From contig JAGWTL010000089.1 in NCBI GenBank assembly GCA_028869035.1, positions 1 through 9,932 of the forward strand: a DNA stretch of 9,932 bases, given 5' to 3'. The notes below the pieces were generated by a model. It searched no databases. It saw only the letters and a list, made by a program, of their open reading frames with translations, and was not told the DNA's origin. Shown here one piece after another: positions 1-6,726 of this stretch (positions are counted from its first letter, which is position 1; the number at the start of each line of letters is the position of its first letter). Made by a program: the position numbers and the translations under genes. The DNA is from Burkholderiales bacterium (GTDB taxonomy: Bacteria; Pseudomonadota; Gammaproteobacteria; Burkholderiales; Burkholderiaceae_C).

Positions 1-1
1 G

Positions 2-223
2 TGGCTCAGCCACGTGAACGCCTCGGTGCTCAAGGTCAAGCTGGCCACCGCCATCATCGGCATCAGCTCCATCCACCTGCTCAAGACCTTCATCAACGCG
101 GACAACTACACCGACCGGGTGCTGATCGCCCAGACGGCCATCCACATCACCTTCCTGCTGTCGGCCATCGCCATTGCCTACACAGACAAGCTGATGTCGG
201 CCTCCGCCGCGGAACATCACTGA
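2..223 (+). CDS. YqhA/UPF0114-family inner-membrane protein, C-terminal part (5' end outside window)
   Basis: The reading frame is open from the window edge and ends at TGA 221-223, so only the last 73 residues are present. They contain a hydrophobic segment (ATAIIGISSIHLLKTF), a polar stretch (INADNYTDR) and a second hydrophobic segment (AIHITFLLSAIAIAYTDKL). This closely resembles the end of Escherichia coli YqhA as I remember it, where ISSIHLL, a short polar loop and IHLTFVLSA occur in the same order. The family is a small multi-pass membrane protein of unknown biochemical role. The gene runs in the same direction as the fumarase gene 20 bases downstream and may share its transcript. An ATG at 14 exists but is internal, because the frame is open upstream of it. 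The family call is from memory of the motif. Confidence 0.8.
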   Translation, partial: WLSHVNASVLKVKLATAIIGISSIHLLKTFINADNYTDRVLIAQTAIHITFLLSAIAIAYTDKLMSASAAEHH

Positions 224-243
224 CCCTTCAGCCGAGCATCCCC

Positions 244-1806
244 ATGAGCACCAGCATCAAGCAAGCCGACCTGATCGAATCCGTCGCCGCCGCCCTGCAG
301 TACATCAGCTACTACCACCCGGCCGACTACATCGCCCACCTGGCCCGCGCCTACGCGCGCGAGCAGAGCCCCGCCGCCAAGGACGCCATCGCGCAGATCC
401 TCACCAACAGCAAGATGAGCGCCACGGGCCACCGCCCGATCTGCCAGGACACGGGCATCGTGAACGTCTTCCTCAAGGTCGGCATGAACGTGCGCTGGGA
501 AGGCTTCGGCGGCAGCCTGGAAGATGCCGTCAACGAAGGCGTGCGCCGCGCCTACAACCATCCGGACAATACGCTGCGTGCCAGCGTGCTGGCCGATCCG
601 CAGTTCGCCCGCAAGAACACCAAGGACAACACGCCTGCGGTCATCTTCACGGAGATCGTGGCTGGTGACACGGTGGAGGTCACTGTCGCGGCCAAGGGCG
701 GCGGCAGCGAGAACAAGAGCAAGATGGTGATGATGAACCCCAGCGACTCCATCGTCGACTGGGTCCTCAAGACCGTGCCCACCATGGGCGCCGGCTGGTG
801 CCCGCCGGGCATGCTGGGCATCGGCATCGGCGGCACCGCCGAGAAAGCCGTCCTGATGGCCAAGGAAAGCCTGATGGAAGACCTGGACATGTACGAGCTG
901 CAGGCCAAGGCGAGCAAGGGCGAGAAGCTCACGCAGGTGGAAGAGCTGCGCCTGGAACTGCATGAGAAGGTCAACGCCTTAGGCATCGGCGCCCAGGGCC
1001 TGGGCGGCCTGACCACCGTGCTGGACGTGAAGATCAAGATGTACCCCACGCATGCGGCCAGCAAGCCTGTGGCCATGATCCCCAACTGCGCGGCCACGCG
1101 CCACGCGCATTTCGTCATGGACGGCTCGGGTCCGGTCTACCTGGAACCGCCCAGCCTGGACCTCTGGCCCGACGTCAACTGGACGCCCGACACGAAGAAG
1201 AGCAAGCGCGTGGACCTGAACAAGCTGACCAAGGAAGAGGTGGCGAGCTGGAAACCCGGCGACACCCTGCTGCTCAAGGGCAAGATGCTCACCGGCCGCG
1301 ACGCCGCGCACAAGCGCATCGCCGACATGCTGGCCAAGGGTGAGAGGCTGCCCGTGGACTTCACCAACCGCGTGATCTATTACGTGGGCCCGGTGGACCC
1401 GATCAAGGGCGAGGCCGTCGGCCCGGCCGGCCCCACCACCGCCACGCGCATGGACAAGTTCACCGAGACCATGCTGGGCCAGACCGGCCTGATCGCCATG
1501 ATCGGCAAGGCCGAACGCGGCCCCGAGGCCGTGGAAGTGATCCGCCAGCACAAGAGCGCCTACCTGATGGCCGTGGGCGGCGCCGCCTACCTGGTCAGCA
1601 AGGCCATCAAGACCGCCAAGGTCGTGGGCTTCGAAGACCTGGGCATGGAAGCCATCTACGAATTCGACGTGGTGGACATGCCCGTCACCGTGGCGGTCGA
1701 TGCCGGTGGCACCAGCGCCCACGTCACCGGCCCGGCCGAGTGGAGCCGCCGCATTGCCAGCGGCGAGTTCAAGGGCATCTCGCTGGCCACTGCCGGAGCC
1801 CCGTGA
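244..1806 (+). CDS. fumA: Fumarate hydratase class I (iron-sulfur fumarase)
   Basis: This 520-residue protein should catalyse the reversible hydration of fumarate to (S)-malate in the cytosolic TCA cycle, using an oxygen-sensitive [4Fe-4S] cluster. The three cysteines expected to hold the cluster are visible: Cys67 in RPICQDTGIVNVF, Cys186 in GWCPPGMLGIGIGGT and Cys282 in IPNCAATRHAHF. The N-terminal alpha domain is followed by the C-terminal beta domain, with GKMLTGRDAAHKR and GPAGPTTATRMDKF typical of the single-chain form. Length is normal for the family (about 500-550). I start at ATG 244; the frame stays open upstream to the window edge, but those 81 codons overlap the yqhA-like gene and look non-coding. 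The Shine-Dalgarno is poor. The stop codon overlaps the GTG start of murI, so translation of the two is probably coupled. It could be called fumA or fumB; the class is clear and the paralog letter is not. Confidence 0.95.
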   Translation: MSTSIKQADLIESVAAALQYISYYHPADYIAHLARAYAREQSPAAKDAIAQILTNSKMSATGHRPICQDTGIVNVFLKVGMNVRWEGFGGSLEDAVNEGVRRAYNHPDNTLRASVLADPQFARKNTKDNTPAVIFTEIVAGDTVEVTVAAKGGGSENKSKMVMMNPSDSIVDWVLKTVPTMGAGWCPPGMLGIGIGGTAEKAVLMAKESLMEDLDMYELQAKASKGEKLTQVEELRLELHEKVNALGIGAQGLGGLTTVLDVKIKMYPTHAASKPVAMIPNCAATRHAHFVMDGSGPVYLEPPSLDLWPDVNWTPDTKKSKRVDLNKLTKEEVASWKPGDTLLLKGKMLTGRDAAHKRIADMLAKGERLPVDFTNRVIYYVGPVDPIKGEAVGPAGPTTATRMDKFTETMLGQTGLIAMIGKAERGPEAVEVIRQHKSAYLMAVGGAAYLVSKAIKTAKVVGFEDLGMEAIYEFDVVDMPVTVAVDAGGTSAHVTGPAEWSRRIASGEFKGISLATAGAP

Positions 1807-2588
1807 CGCGACCGGTCGGCGTCTTCGACAGCGGCATCGGGGGATTCAGCGTCCTCCGGGCCCTGCGTGCAGAACTGCCGCACCAGCCTTTTGTCTACGT
1901 GGCCGACAGCGGCCACGCGCCTTATGGCGAACGCGAGAGCGGGCACGTGATCGAACGCTCGCAGGCCATCGCTCGCCACCTGATCCAGGCGCACGACATC
2001 CAGGCCCTGGTCGTGGCCTGCAACACGGCCACCGCCGCGGCCATCGCCCTGCTGCGCGAACAACATCCGGAACTGCCCATCATCGGTGTGGAGCCCGCGC
2101 TCAAGCCCGCGGCACAGGTCAGCCGCACACACCGCGTGGGCGTGATGGCCACGCGCAGCACCCTGCAAAGCGCCAAGTTCCAGGCCCTGCTGGCCACACT
2201 GAAAGACCAGGCCGAATTCGTTCTGCAACCCTGCGACGGCCTGGCCGATGCCATCGAGCGCCAGGACTTCGAGCGCGCGCTGGCGCTGAGCCGGAGTTAC
2301 ACCGCGGCCATGGGGCGCTTTGGCAATGATGGGATCGACACCGTGGTCCTGGGCTGCACCCATTACCCGCTGATTGCGGACACGCTCCAGGACCTGCTGG
2401 GCCCACAGGTGACCCTGGTTGACAGCGGCGCCCCGGTGGCACGACAGACACGCCGCGTACTGCCCGAGCCTGCGGTCACGGGACACCCCTTGCCACACCT
2501 GAGCACCACCGGCCATCCCGAGCCATTGAGAGCTGCCGTCGACCGCTGGCTGCAACCGCAATTTGCCATCGAGACACTGCGCGGCTGA
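1803..2588 (+). CDS. murI: Glutamate racemase
   Basis: This 261-residue cytosolic enzyme interconverts L- and D-glutamate by a two-cysteine, cofactor-independent mechanism and supplies D-Glu for peptidoglycan. The motifs are in place: FDSGIGG with Asp9 and Ser10, VVACNTATAAA with catalytic Cys73, and VVLGCTHYPLI with catalytic Cys185 followed by His187. YVADSGHAPYGE near residue 40 is also typical. I choose GTG 1803 because the product then begins directly with the conserved TRPVGVFDSGIGG. An in-frame ATG at 1740 would add 21 residues of fumarase-overlapping sequence with no family similarity. The start lies in a GTGA overlap with the fumarase stop, so the gene is likely read by ribosomes reinitiating after fumA. 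It converges on the nuclease gene with only 16 bases between the two stop codons. No terminator is visible there. Confidence 0.96.
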   Translation: MTRPVGVFDSGIGGFSVLRALRAELPHQPFVYVADSGHAPYGERESGHVIERSQAIARHLIQAHDIQALVVACNTATAAAIALLREQHPELPIIGVEPALKPAAQVSRTHRVGVMATRSTLQSAKFQALLATLKDQAEFVLQPCDGLADAIERQDFERALALSRSYTAAMGRFGNDGIDTVVLGCTHYPLIADTLQDLLGPQVTLVDSGAPVARQTRRVLPEPAVTGHPLPHLSTTGHPEPLRAAVDRWLQPQFAIETLRG

Positions 2589-2604
2589 GGTTGGCCCGAC
2601 TGCC

Positions 2605-3102
2605 CTATTTCCTGCGACCCTGGCGGTACTCCCAGGGCGGGATGGGCCGGGGATCACGCCAGAGCCCCACACGCTGCTGCCGTGCCTCGGCCTCGGCGGC
2701 GGCATAGGCCTCCCGGTCGGCCACCGGCACATCGCGAACCTGAGCCCGGTCGTACCAGGCCATGCCGCGCTGCAATTGCTCCAGATTCACATGCATGCCC
2801 TGCACCAGCACCTTGCCCCGACGCGGCGTGCTTTTGTTGTTGCCGGGAATGTCCACCACCACGCCGCGCTGGAACACCAGCTCACGCAGGGAGTCCAGGG
2901 AACGCTGGCCATGGGCCTGGAATTTTTCCGGAGCATCCAGACCGGCCAGCCGCACGGTGTGCTGCACCTTCCTGTCGTCGACGACCTTGATGGTGTCGCC
3001 CGAGACAACTGCCGACACCCGGCCCGTGAGCGTCCAGGCGCCGGCCGGCAGGCAAGCCAGGAACGACAGCAACAGCACGAGCGGGGACAGATGGGATCTC
3101 AC
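2605..3102 (-). CDS. Secreted thermonuclease-like (SNase domain) protein
   Basis: This 165-residue protein starts with a signal peptide (residues 1-22, MRSHLSPLVLLLSFLACLPAGA), so it is probably exported to the periplasm. The rest is one SNase/OB-fold domain ending in GLWRDPRPIPPWEYR, a usual tail for proteobacterial members. Residues matching the catalytic set of staphylococcal nuclease are visible: Asp36 (SGDTI), Arg51, Asp56 and Glu59 (VRLAGLDAPE). The expected second catalytic Arg, normally in a D-x-Y-G-R motif before the GKVLV strand, is not clear. Here that stretch reads NNKSTPRRGKVLV, so Arg94 or Arg95 might serve, or the site may be weakened. The start is a GTG at 3102, the first possible one after an in-frame stop, and it lacks a recognisable Shine-Dalgarno. 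The gene lies 27 bases downstream of tRNA-Pro on the same strand. The substrate in vivo is unknown. Confidence 0.88.
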   Translation of the reverse strand: MRSHLSPLVLLLSFLACLPAGAWTLTGRVSAVVSGDTIKVVDDRKVQHTVRLAGLDAPEKFQAHGQRSLDSLRELVFQRGVVVDIPGNNKSTPRRGKVLVQGMHVNLEQLQRGMAWYDRAQVRDVPVADREAYAAAEAEARQQRVGLWRDPRPIPPWEYRQGRRK

Positions 3103-3129
3103 GGAGATCAGAGGGAGATGGAAGAGAAA

Positions 3130-3206
3130 TGGTCGGGGCGATACGATTCGAACGTACGACCCTCTCGTCCCAAACGAGATGCGCTACCAGGCTGCGCTAC
3201 GCCCCG
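3130..3206 (-). tRNA. tRNA-Pro (anticodon UGG)
   Basis: Read on the minus strand, 77 bases fold as a tRNA. The acceptor arms are CGGGGCG (3200-3206) and CGCCCCG (3134-3140), and discriminator A plus an encoded CCA occupy 3130-3133. The anticodon arm is TCTCG-TTTGGGA-CGAGA, giving anticodon TGG, which reads proline codons. The T arm contains GTTCGAATC. The discriminator A and the size fit bacterial tRNA-Pro. A TAGAAT box with a GC-rich discriminator precedes it. The nuclease gene follows without an intervening hairpin. Confidence 0.97.
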
Positions 3207-3217
3207 ACTAGGCCCGT

Positions 3218-3223
3218 ATTCTA
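3218..3223 (-). promoter_or_regulatory. Probable -10 box of the tRNA-Pro promoter
   Basis: On the minus strand TAGAAT matches the sigma70 -10 consensus at five of six positions and lies 11 bases before the tRNA 5' end. It is followed by ACGGGCC, a GC-rich discriminator like those of growth-rate-controlled stable-RNA promoters. A matching -35 is weak: CGGACT at 17-bp spacing, three of six matches. The 69-base gap is shared with the divergent aat gene. Confidence 0.5.
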
Positions 3224-3275
3224 CCGGCAGGCACTCTTGCAGTCCGCAAAGGCGTCCCTGGGATAAAGTTTCCAC

Positions 3276-4040
3276 ATGCGCGCACGCTCCTTTCCCCTGC
3301 CATGGTTGCAAGCCGGCGAAGACTTTCCGCCCGTGAGCCAGGCCTGGGGCCCAGGCTCGGAAGCGCCAGGCCTGCTGGCCGCCGGTGGCGCTCTGGATGT
3401 GCCCACCCTGCGGCGCTCCTATGGGCAGGGCATCTTTCCCTGGTTCAGCACCGGCCAGCCCATCCTCTGGTGGAGCCCGGACCCTCGCATGGTGCTGGAG
3501 GTGGCGCAGTTCCGCCTGCATCGCTCGCTGCGCAAGACCTTGCAGAAATTCAGCACGAGTCCCGGCTGTGAAATCCGCTTCGACTCGGCTTTCGAGCAGG
3601 TGATCGGCGCCTGCGCGGGAAGCCCGCGTGAGGGTCAGGATGGCACCTGGATCGTCCCGCCCATGGTGCAGGCCTATACCGAGCTGCACCGCGCCGGCCA
3701 TGCGCACAGCGTCGAGGCCTGGATCGATGGACGGCTTATGGGTGGCCTCTACTGTGTGGCCCTGGGCCGGGCCGTGTTCGGTGAATCCATGTTCACGCGA
3801 GCCAGCGACGCCTCCAAGATCGCGCTGGCCGCCCTGGTGGCCTTCTGCCGCCGGCAGGGCATCAGCACGATCGACTGCCAGCAGAACACGCAGCATCTGG
3901 CCTCGCTGGGAGCCCACGAGGTGCCCCGTGTGGATTTTTTGCGCCACATCACGGCAGCCCAGTTGCAGCCTGGTCCCCGCTGGCAGTTCGAACCCCTATA
4001 CTGGCGTGAACTGATGATGGCCCCCGCGGAGTCGACGTGA
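3276..4040 (+). CDS. aat: Leucyl/phenylalanyl-tRNA--protein transferase
   Basis: This 254-residue cytosolic enzyme moves Leu or Phe from its tRNA onto proteins with N-terminal Arg or Lys, marking them for ClpS-ClpAP degradation (bacterial N-degron pathway). Family signatures appear in order: PGLLAAGGAL (31-40), the run from Tyr49 through GIFPWFS and QPILWWSPDPR (to residue 71), GTWIVPPMVQAY, GHAHSVEAW, GESMFTRASDASK and IDCQQNTQHLASLGAHEVPR. They match E. coli Aat closely. Length is usual. The ATG at 3276 is the only sensible start, since the conserved region begins almost at once. No good Shine-Dalgarno precedes it, and a GATAAA element sits only nine bases upstream. The stop overlaps the GTG start of bpt (GTGA), so both N-degron transferases are likely made from one transcript by coupled translation. 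Confidence 0.97.
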   Translation: MRARSFPLPWLQAGEDFPPVSQAWGPGSEAPGLLAAGGALDVPTLRRSYGQGIFPWFSTGQPILWWSPDPRMVLEVAQFRLHRSLRKTLQKFSTSPGCEIRFDSAFEQVIGACAGSPREGQDGTWIVPPMVQAYTELHRAGHAHSVEAWIDGRLMGGLYCVALGRAVFGESMFTRASDASKIALAALVAFCRRQGISTIDCQQNTQHLASLGAHEVPRVDFLRHITAAQLQPGPRWQFEPLYWRELMMAPAEST

Positions 4041-4801
4041 CGCATCTCAAGGATCTGCCCCTTCAGAGTCTGCAGTTCTATGCCACGGCACCCTACCCGT
4101 GCAGTTATCTGGGCGGCCGCCTGGCCCGTTCGCAGGTCGCCACGCCCAGCCACCTGATCAACAACTCCACGTATTCAGGACTTGTCGCCCAGGGCTTTCG
4201 CCGCAGCGGCATGTTCACCTACCGGCCGCACTGCGACGGCTGCCAGGCCTGCATCCCGCTGCGCGTGCGCGTACAGGACTTCCAGCCCACCCGCAGCCAG
4301 CGGCGCGCCTGGAAGCAGCACCTGAGCCTGCAGGTCCGCGTCTCGCGCCTGTGCTTCGTGCCCGAGCATTACCAGCTCTATCTGCGTTACCAGAGCGGCC
4401 GCCACGCGGGCGGCGGCATGGACCAGGACAGCATTGACCAGTACACCCAGTTCCTGCTGCAAAGCCGCGTCAACTCGCGCCTGATCGAGTTCCGTGAAAC
4501 GCTGGCCGACGGCTCCCCTGGCGCCCTGTGCATGGTGTCCGTGCTGGACGTGCTGGACGATGGCCTCTCCGCCGTCTACACCTTCTACGAACCCGGCCAC
4601 GAGGCCAGCTACGGCACCTACAGCGTGCTCTGGCAGATCGAGCAGGCACGGCAGCTGGGCCTGCCACACGTCTACCTCGGTTACTGGATCGAAGACAGCC
4701 AGAAAATGAACTACAAGGCCCGCTTCAGCCCGCACGAGCTTCTGTTGCAGGGCCAGTGGCTGGCAGCCAGGCCCGACGGCAGCATGCCCTTGGCCAGGTA
4801 A
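4037..4801 (+). CDS. bpt: Aspartate/glutamate leucyltransferase (bacterial ATE1-family arginyl-transferase homolog)
   Basis: This 254-residue protein belongs to the ATE1-like family whose bacterial members (Bpt) transfer Leu from Leu-tRNA onto proteins with N-terminal Asp or Glu, feeding the ClpS-ClpAP N-degron route. The N-terminal ATE domain shows Cys22 in APYPCSYLGG and a cysteine cluster CDGCQACIP (Cys66, Cys69, Cys72), of the kind that binds metal or an Fe-S cluster in ATE1 proteins. R-RSGMFTYRPHC and PTRSQRRAWK are typical. The C-terminal domain carries SAVYTFYEP, SYGTYSVLWQIEQAR and YLGYWIEDSQKMNYKARFSP, the GNAT-like catalytic part. The GTG start at 4037 overlaps the aat stop by four bases. 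The neighbouring aat covers the Arg/Lys branch of the same pathway. The donor amino acid (Leu rather than Arg) is assigned from what is known of bacterial members, not from the sequence. Confidence 0.95.
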   Translation: MTHLKDLPLQSLQFYATAPYPCSYLGGRLARSQVATPSHLINNSTYSGLVAQGFRRSGMFTYRPHCDGCQACIPLRVRVQDFQPTRSQRRAWKQHLSLQVRVSRLCFVPEHYQLYLRYQSGRHAGGGMDQDSIDQYTQFLLQSRVNSRLIEFRETLADGSPGALCMVSVLDVLDDGLSAVYTFYEPGHEASYGTYSVLWQIEQARQLGLPHVYLGYWIEDSQKMNYKARFSPHELLLQGQWLAARPDGSMPLAR

Positions 4802-4822
4802 CGATTTCACGAGGTAAAATCG
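4802..4822. repeat. Short inverted repeat between bpt and the iclR-type gene (possible operator)
   Basis: CGATTT (4802-4807) and AAATCG (4817-4822) form perfect 6-bp arms around nine bases. The element starts at the base after the bpt stop codon and ends 23 bases before the regulator ATG. The right half holds TAAAAT (4815-4820), a fair -10 box, without a convincing -35. Regulators of the IclR family often bind palindromes near their own promoter, so autoregulation is a possibility. The AT-rich arms and lack of a T tail argue against a terminator. The match is short enough to be chance. Confidence 0.3.
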
Positions 4823-4845
4823 GAACTCCTGCTGGAGAGTACCCG

Positions 4846-5640
4846 ATGAAGAAAAAAGATCCGGATGCGGTTGCCACCCCGACCGTACAGGTGATCGAAC
4901 GGATGTTCACACTGATGGATGTGCTGGCGTCGCGTGAAGAAGCGATTTCGCTCAAGGAAATCAGCGAAAAGACCGGGCTCCATCCCTCCACCGCCCACCG
5001 CATCCTCAACGACCTGGCCAGTGGTCGTTACGTCGACCGGCCGCAGCCTGGCACCTATCGCCTGGGCATGCGTCTGCTGGAACTGGGCAATCTGGTCAAG
5101 GCACGCCTCAATGTCCGTGATGCGGCCATCGCCCCCATGCGCGAACTGCACCGCCTGATCCAGCAGCCCGTCAACCTGAGCATGCGCCAGGGCGACGAGA
5201 TCGTCTACATCGAGCGCGCCTACAGCGAACGCTCAGGCATGCAGGTGGTGCGCGCCATCGGTGGCCGTGCGCCCCTGCACCTCACCTCGGTAGGCAAGCT
5301 CTTCCTGGCCGCCGACGATCCGCAGCGCGTACGGGCCTATGCCACGCGCACCGGCCTCTCCGGCCATACCAAGAACAGCATCACCCAGCTGCCAGTGCTT
5401 GAGCGTGAACTCTCCAAGGTGCGCCAGTACGGCACCGCACATGACGACGAGGAACTGGAACTGGGGGTGCACTGCATGGCCGCCGGCATCCACGACGACC
5501 AGGGCAAGCTGGTGGCGGGACTGTCAATCTCGGCGCCGACGGGGCGGCTGGACAAGGAATGGCTGCCCAAGTTGCAGACCGTGGCCAGTGAAATTTCGCG
5601 CATGCTGGGCTACCAGGCCGGCAGCGCGGAGAAGCGCTGA
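4846..5640 (+). CDS. IclR-family transcriptional regulator
   Basis: This 264-residue protein has the IclR layout. An N-terminal winged helix-turn-helix (about 14-75; ISLKEISEKTGLHPSTAHRILNDL is the HTH, then GRYVDRPQPGTYRLG is the wing) is followed by a linker helix and a GAF-like effector domain (about 85-255). The effector domain includes NLSMRQGDEIVYIERA, RAPLHLTSVGKLFLA, YGTAHDDEELELGVHCMAAGI and GLSISAPTGRL. It probably binds DNA as a dimer or tetramer and responds to a small organic acid, but the ligand and targets cannot be read from sequence. The ATG at 4846 has GGAG eight bases upstream. An open frame continues upstream into bpt and is not used. It lies 44 bases after bpt in the same direction, and nothing in it ties it functionally to the N-degron genes. 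Confidence 0.93.
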   Translation: MKKKDPDAVATPTVQVIERMFTLMDVLASREEAISLKEISEKTGLHPSTAHRILNDLASGRYVDRPQPGTYRLGMRLLELGNLVKARLNVRDAAIAPMRELHRLIQQPVNLSMRQGDEIVYIERAYSERSGMQVVRAIGGRAPLHLTSVGKLFLAADDPQRVRAYATRTGLSGHTKNSITQLPVLERELSKVRQYGTAHDDEELELGVHCMAAGIHDDQGKLVAGLSISAPTGRLDKEWLPKLQTVASEISRMLGYQAGSAEKR

Positions 5641-5660
5641 AACAAGGCCCTCGGGGGCCT
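5640..5660 (-). terminator. Probable intrinsic terminator of the PBP7-like endopeptidase gene
   Basis: AGGCCC (5645-5650) and GGGCCT (5655-5660) form a 6-bp GC-rich stem with a four-base loop. On the minus strand the stem is followed by TGTTT, a moderate U tail, four bases beyond the endopeptidase stop at 5665. On the plus strand, for the regulator gene ending at 5640, no T run follows, so termination there would be weak. Confidence 0.55.
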
Positions 5661-5664
5661 GCTG

Positions 5665-6726
5665 TCAGGAACTGACGCTGAGCAGAAGAACCGGGGCTGG
5701 GGTATCGATCAGGTTCTCGGTCATCGGTCCGGGCGCCTTGGCCGGTATCGATTCAACCCAGCGCCTCACACGCTCGGCGTCACCGAGGCGGCTGAGCTTG
5801 CCGGCGGAATCCAGAAACACCATGATGAGGTTGCGACCGGCCACCTTGGCCTGCATGACCAGGCACTGACCTGCCTCGGAGATGTAGCCGGTCTTTTGCA
5901 GACCGATTTCCCAGGTCGGATTGCGCACCAGGCGATTGGTGTTGCTGAACACGAGCTTGCGGCGCCCGACGGCCACCTGGTAAGCCGGCGAGGTGGAGTA
6001 TTCGCGCAACAGACTGTCATCGGAGGCCACGTTGACCAGCACGGCCAAATCCCTGGCGCTGGAGCGGTTTTTGCTGGACAAGCCCGTGGGCTCGACATAC
6101 TGCGTGTCCTGCATGCCCAGCAACTGGGCTTTGGCGTTCATCATTTCGACAAAGACCTGCAAGCCACCCGGATAGGTGCGCCCCAAGGCATGGGCGGCAC
6201 GATTCTCACTGGACATCAAGGCCAGATGCATCAGCTCGCCGCGGCTCAGGGTCGAGCCCACACGCAGGCGCGAGGTGCTGCCTTTTTCCGTATCCACATC
6301 GTCCTGGGTGATGGTGATCATCTCGTCCAGGGACAGCTCGGCTTCGCTGATCAGCAGGCCCGTCATGAGCTTGGTCAGCGAGGCAATGGGCAGCACGGCC
6401 TCTTCGTTCTTGCTGAGCAGCACTTCCTGGGTTTCCTGGTCGATGACATAGGCCACGCTGGAACGCAGGGACAGGGGATCGGCCACACCGTGCAAGCCGG
6501 CGCGCATGCCATCCGAAGGCCGCGCCGGACGCACAATCCGGCCCGCGGGACGCTTGGCGTAGGTCTTGCGTTTGCCCTGGTGGCTGATCTTGAGCACCTT
6601 GGGCTTGGCCCCGGTCTGGTTGCCATTGCTCCCGTTGGCTGATGCCGCGAACGCCAGCCCGGATGCTGCAAACACCAGGGACAGCGACGCTGTCAAAGCC
6701 CAGATAAAACGATGGAAGTGGTTCAC
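5665..6726 (-). CDS. pbpG: D-alanyl-D-alanine endopeptidase, PBP7-like (peptidase family S11)
   Basis: This penicillin-binding serine peptidase of the S11 family should cut D-Ala-meso-diaminopimelate cross-links of peptidoglycan in the periplasm. From the GTG at 6726 it has 353 residues. A clear signal peptide (MNHFHRFIWALTASLSLVFAASGLAFA) is followed by a basic Lys/Arg-rich linker (about 35-70). The catalytic domain carries SLTK (Ser116, Lys119), SEN (Ser173-Asn175) and KTG (278-280). SSVAYVIDQETQEVLLSKN and GLQKTGYISEAG are typical of PBP7 rather than of the larger DacA/DacC proteins, and no C-terminal amphipathic anchor of the DacA type is seen. The alternative start is ATG 6762, 12 codons upstream, which lacks a Shine-Dalgarno and adds atypical codons. 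GTG 6726 has AGGG eight bases upstream and gives a normal-length signal peptide. The gene has its own promoter upstream and a hairpin after its stop. Confidence 0.9.
   Translation of the reverse strand: MNHFHRFIWALTASLSLVFAASGLAFAASANGSNGNQTGAKPKVLKISHQGKRKTYAKRPAGRIVRPARPSDGMRAGLHGVADPLSLRSSVAYVIDQETQEVLLSKNEEAVLPIASLTKLMTGLLISEAELSLDEMITITQDDVDTEKGSTSRLRVGSTLSRGELMHLALMSSENRAAHALGRTYPGGLQVFVEMMNAKAQLLGMQDTQYVEPTGLSSKNRSSARDLAVLVNVASDDSLLREYSTSPAYQVAVGRRKLVFSNTNRLVRNPTWEIGLQKTGYISEAGQCLVMQAKVAGRNLIMVFLDSAGKLSRLGDAERVRRWVESIPAKAPGPMTENLIDTPAPVLLLSVSS

Noticed and set aside
1740..1802. Upstream in-frame ATG extension of murI
   Set aside because: It would add 21 residues with no similarity to the family. 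GTG 1803 places the conserved VGVFDSGIGG right at the N-terminus.
1656..2732. Minus-strand ORF of 358 codons over murI and the end of fumA
   Set aside because: Antisense shadow caused by high GC at third positions. It spans three convincing genes or gaps and has no family features.
3130..3206. tRNA-Pro as an integration site for a mobile element
   Set aside because: No integrase, no repeated tRNA 3' fragment within the window, and base composition does not change around it.
3108..3947. Minus-strand ORF of 279 codons containing a GVAQPGSASRLGREGRTFES stretch
   Set aside because: That stretch is the familiar false translation of a tRNA-Pro gene; the rest lies antisense to aat, which is clearly real.
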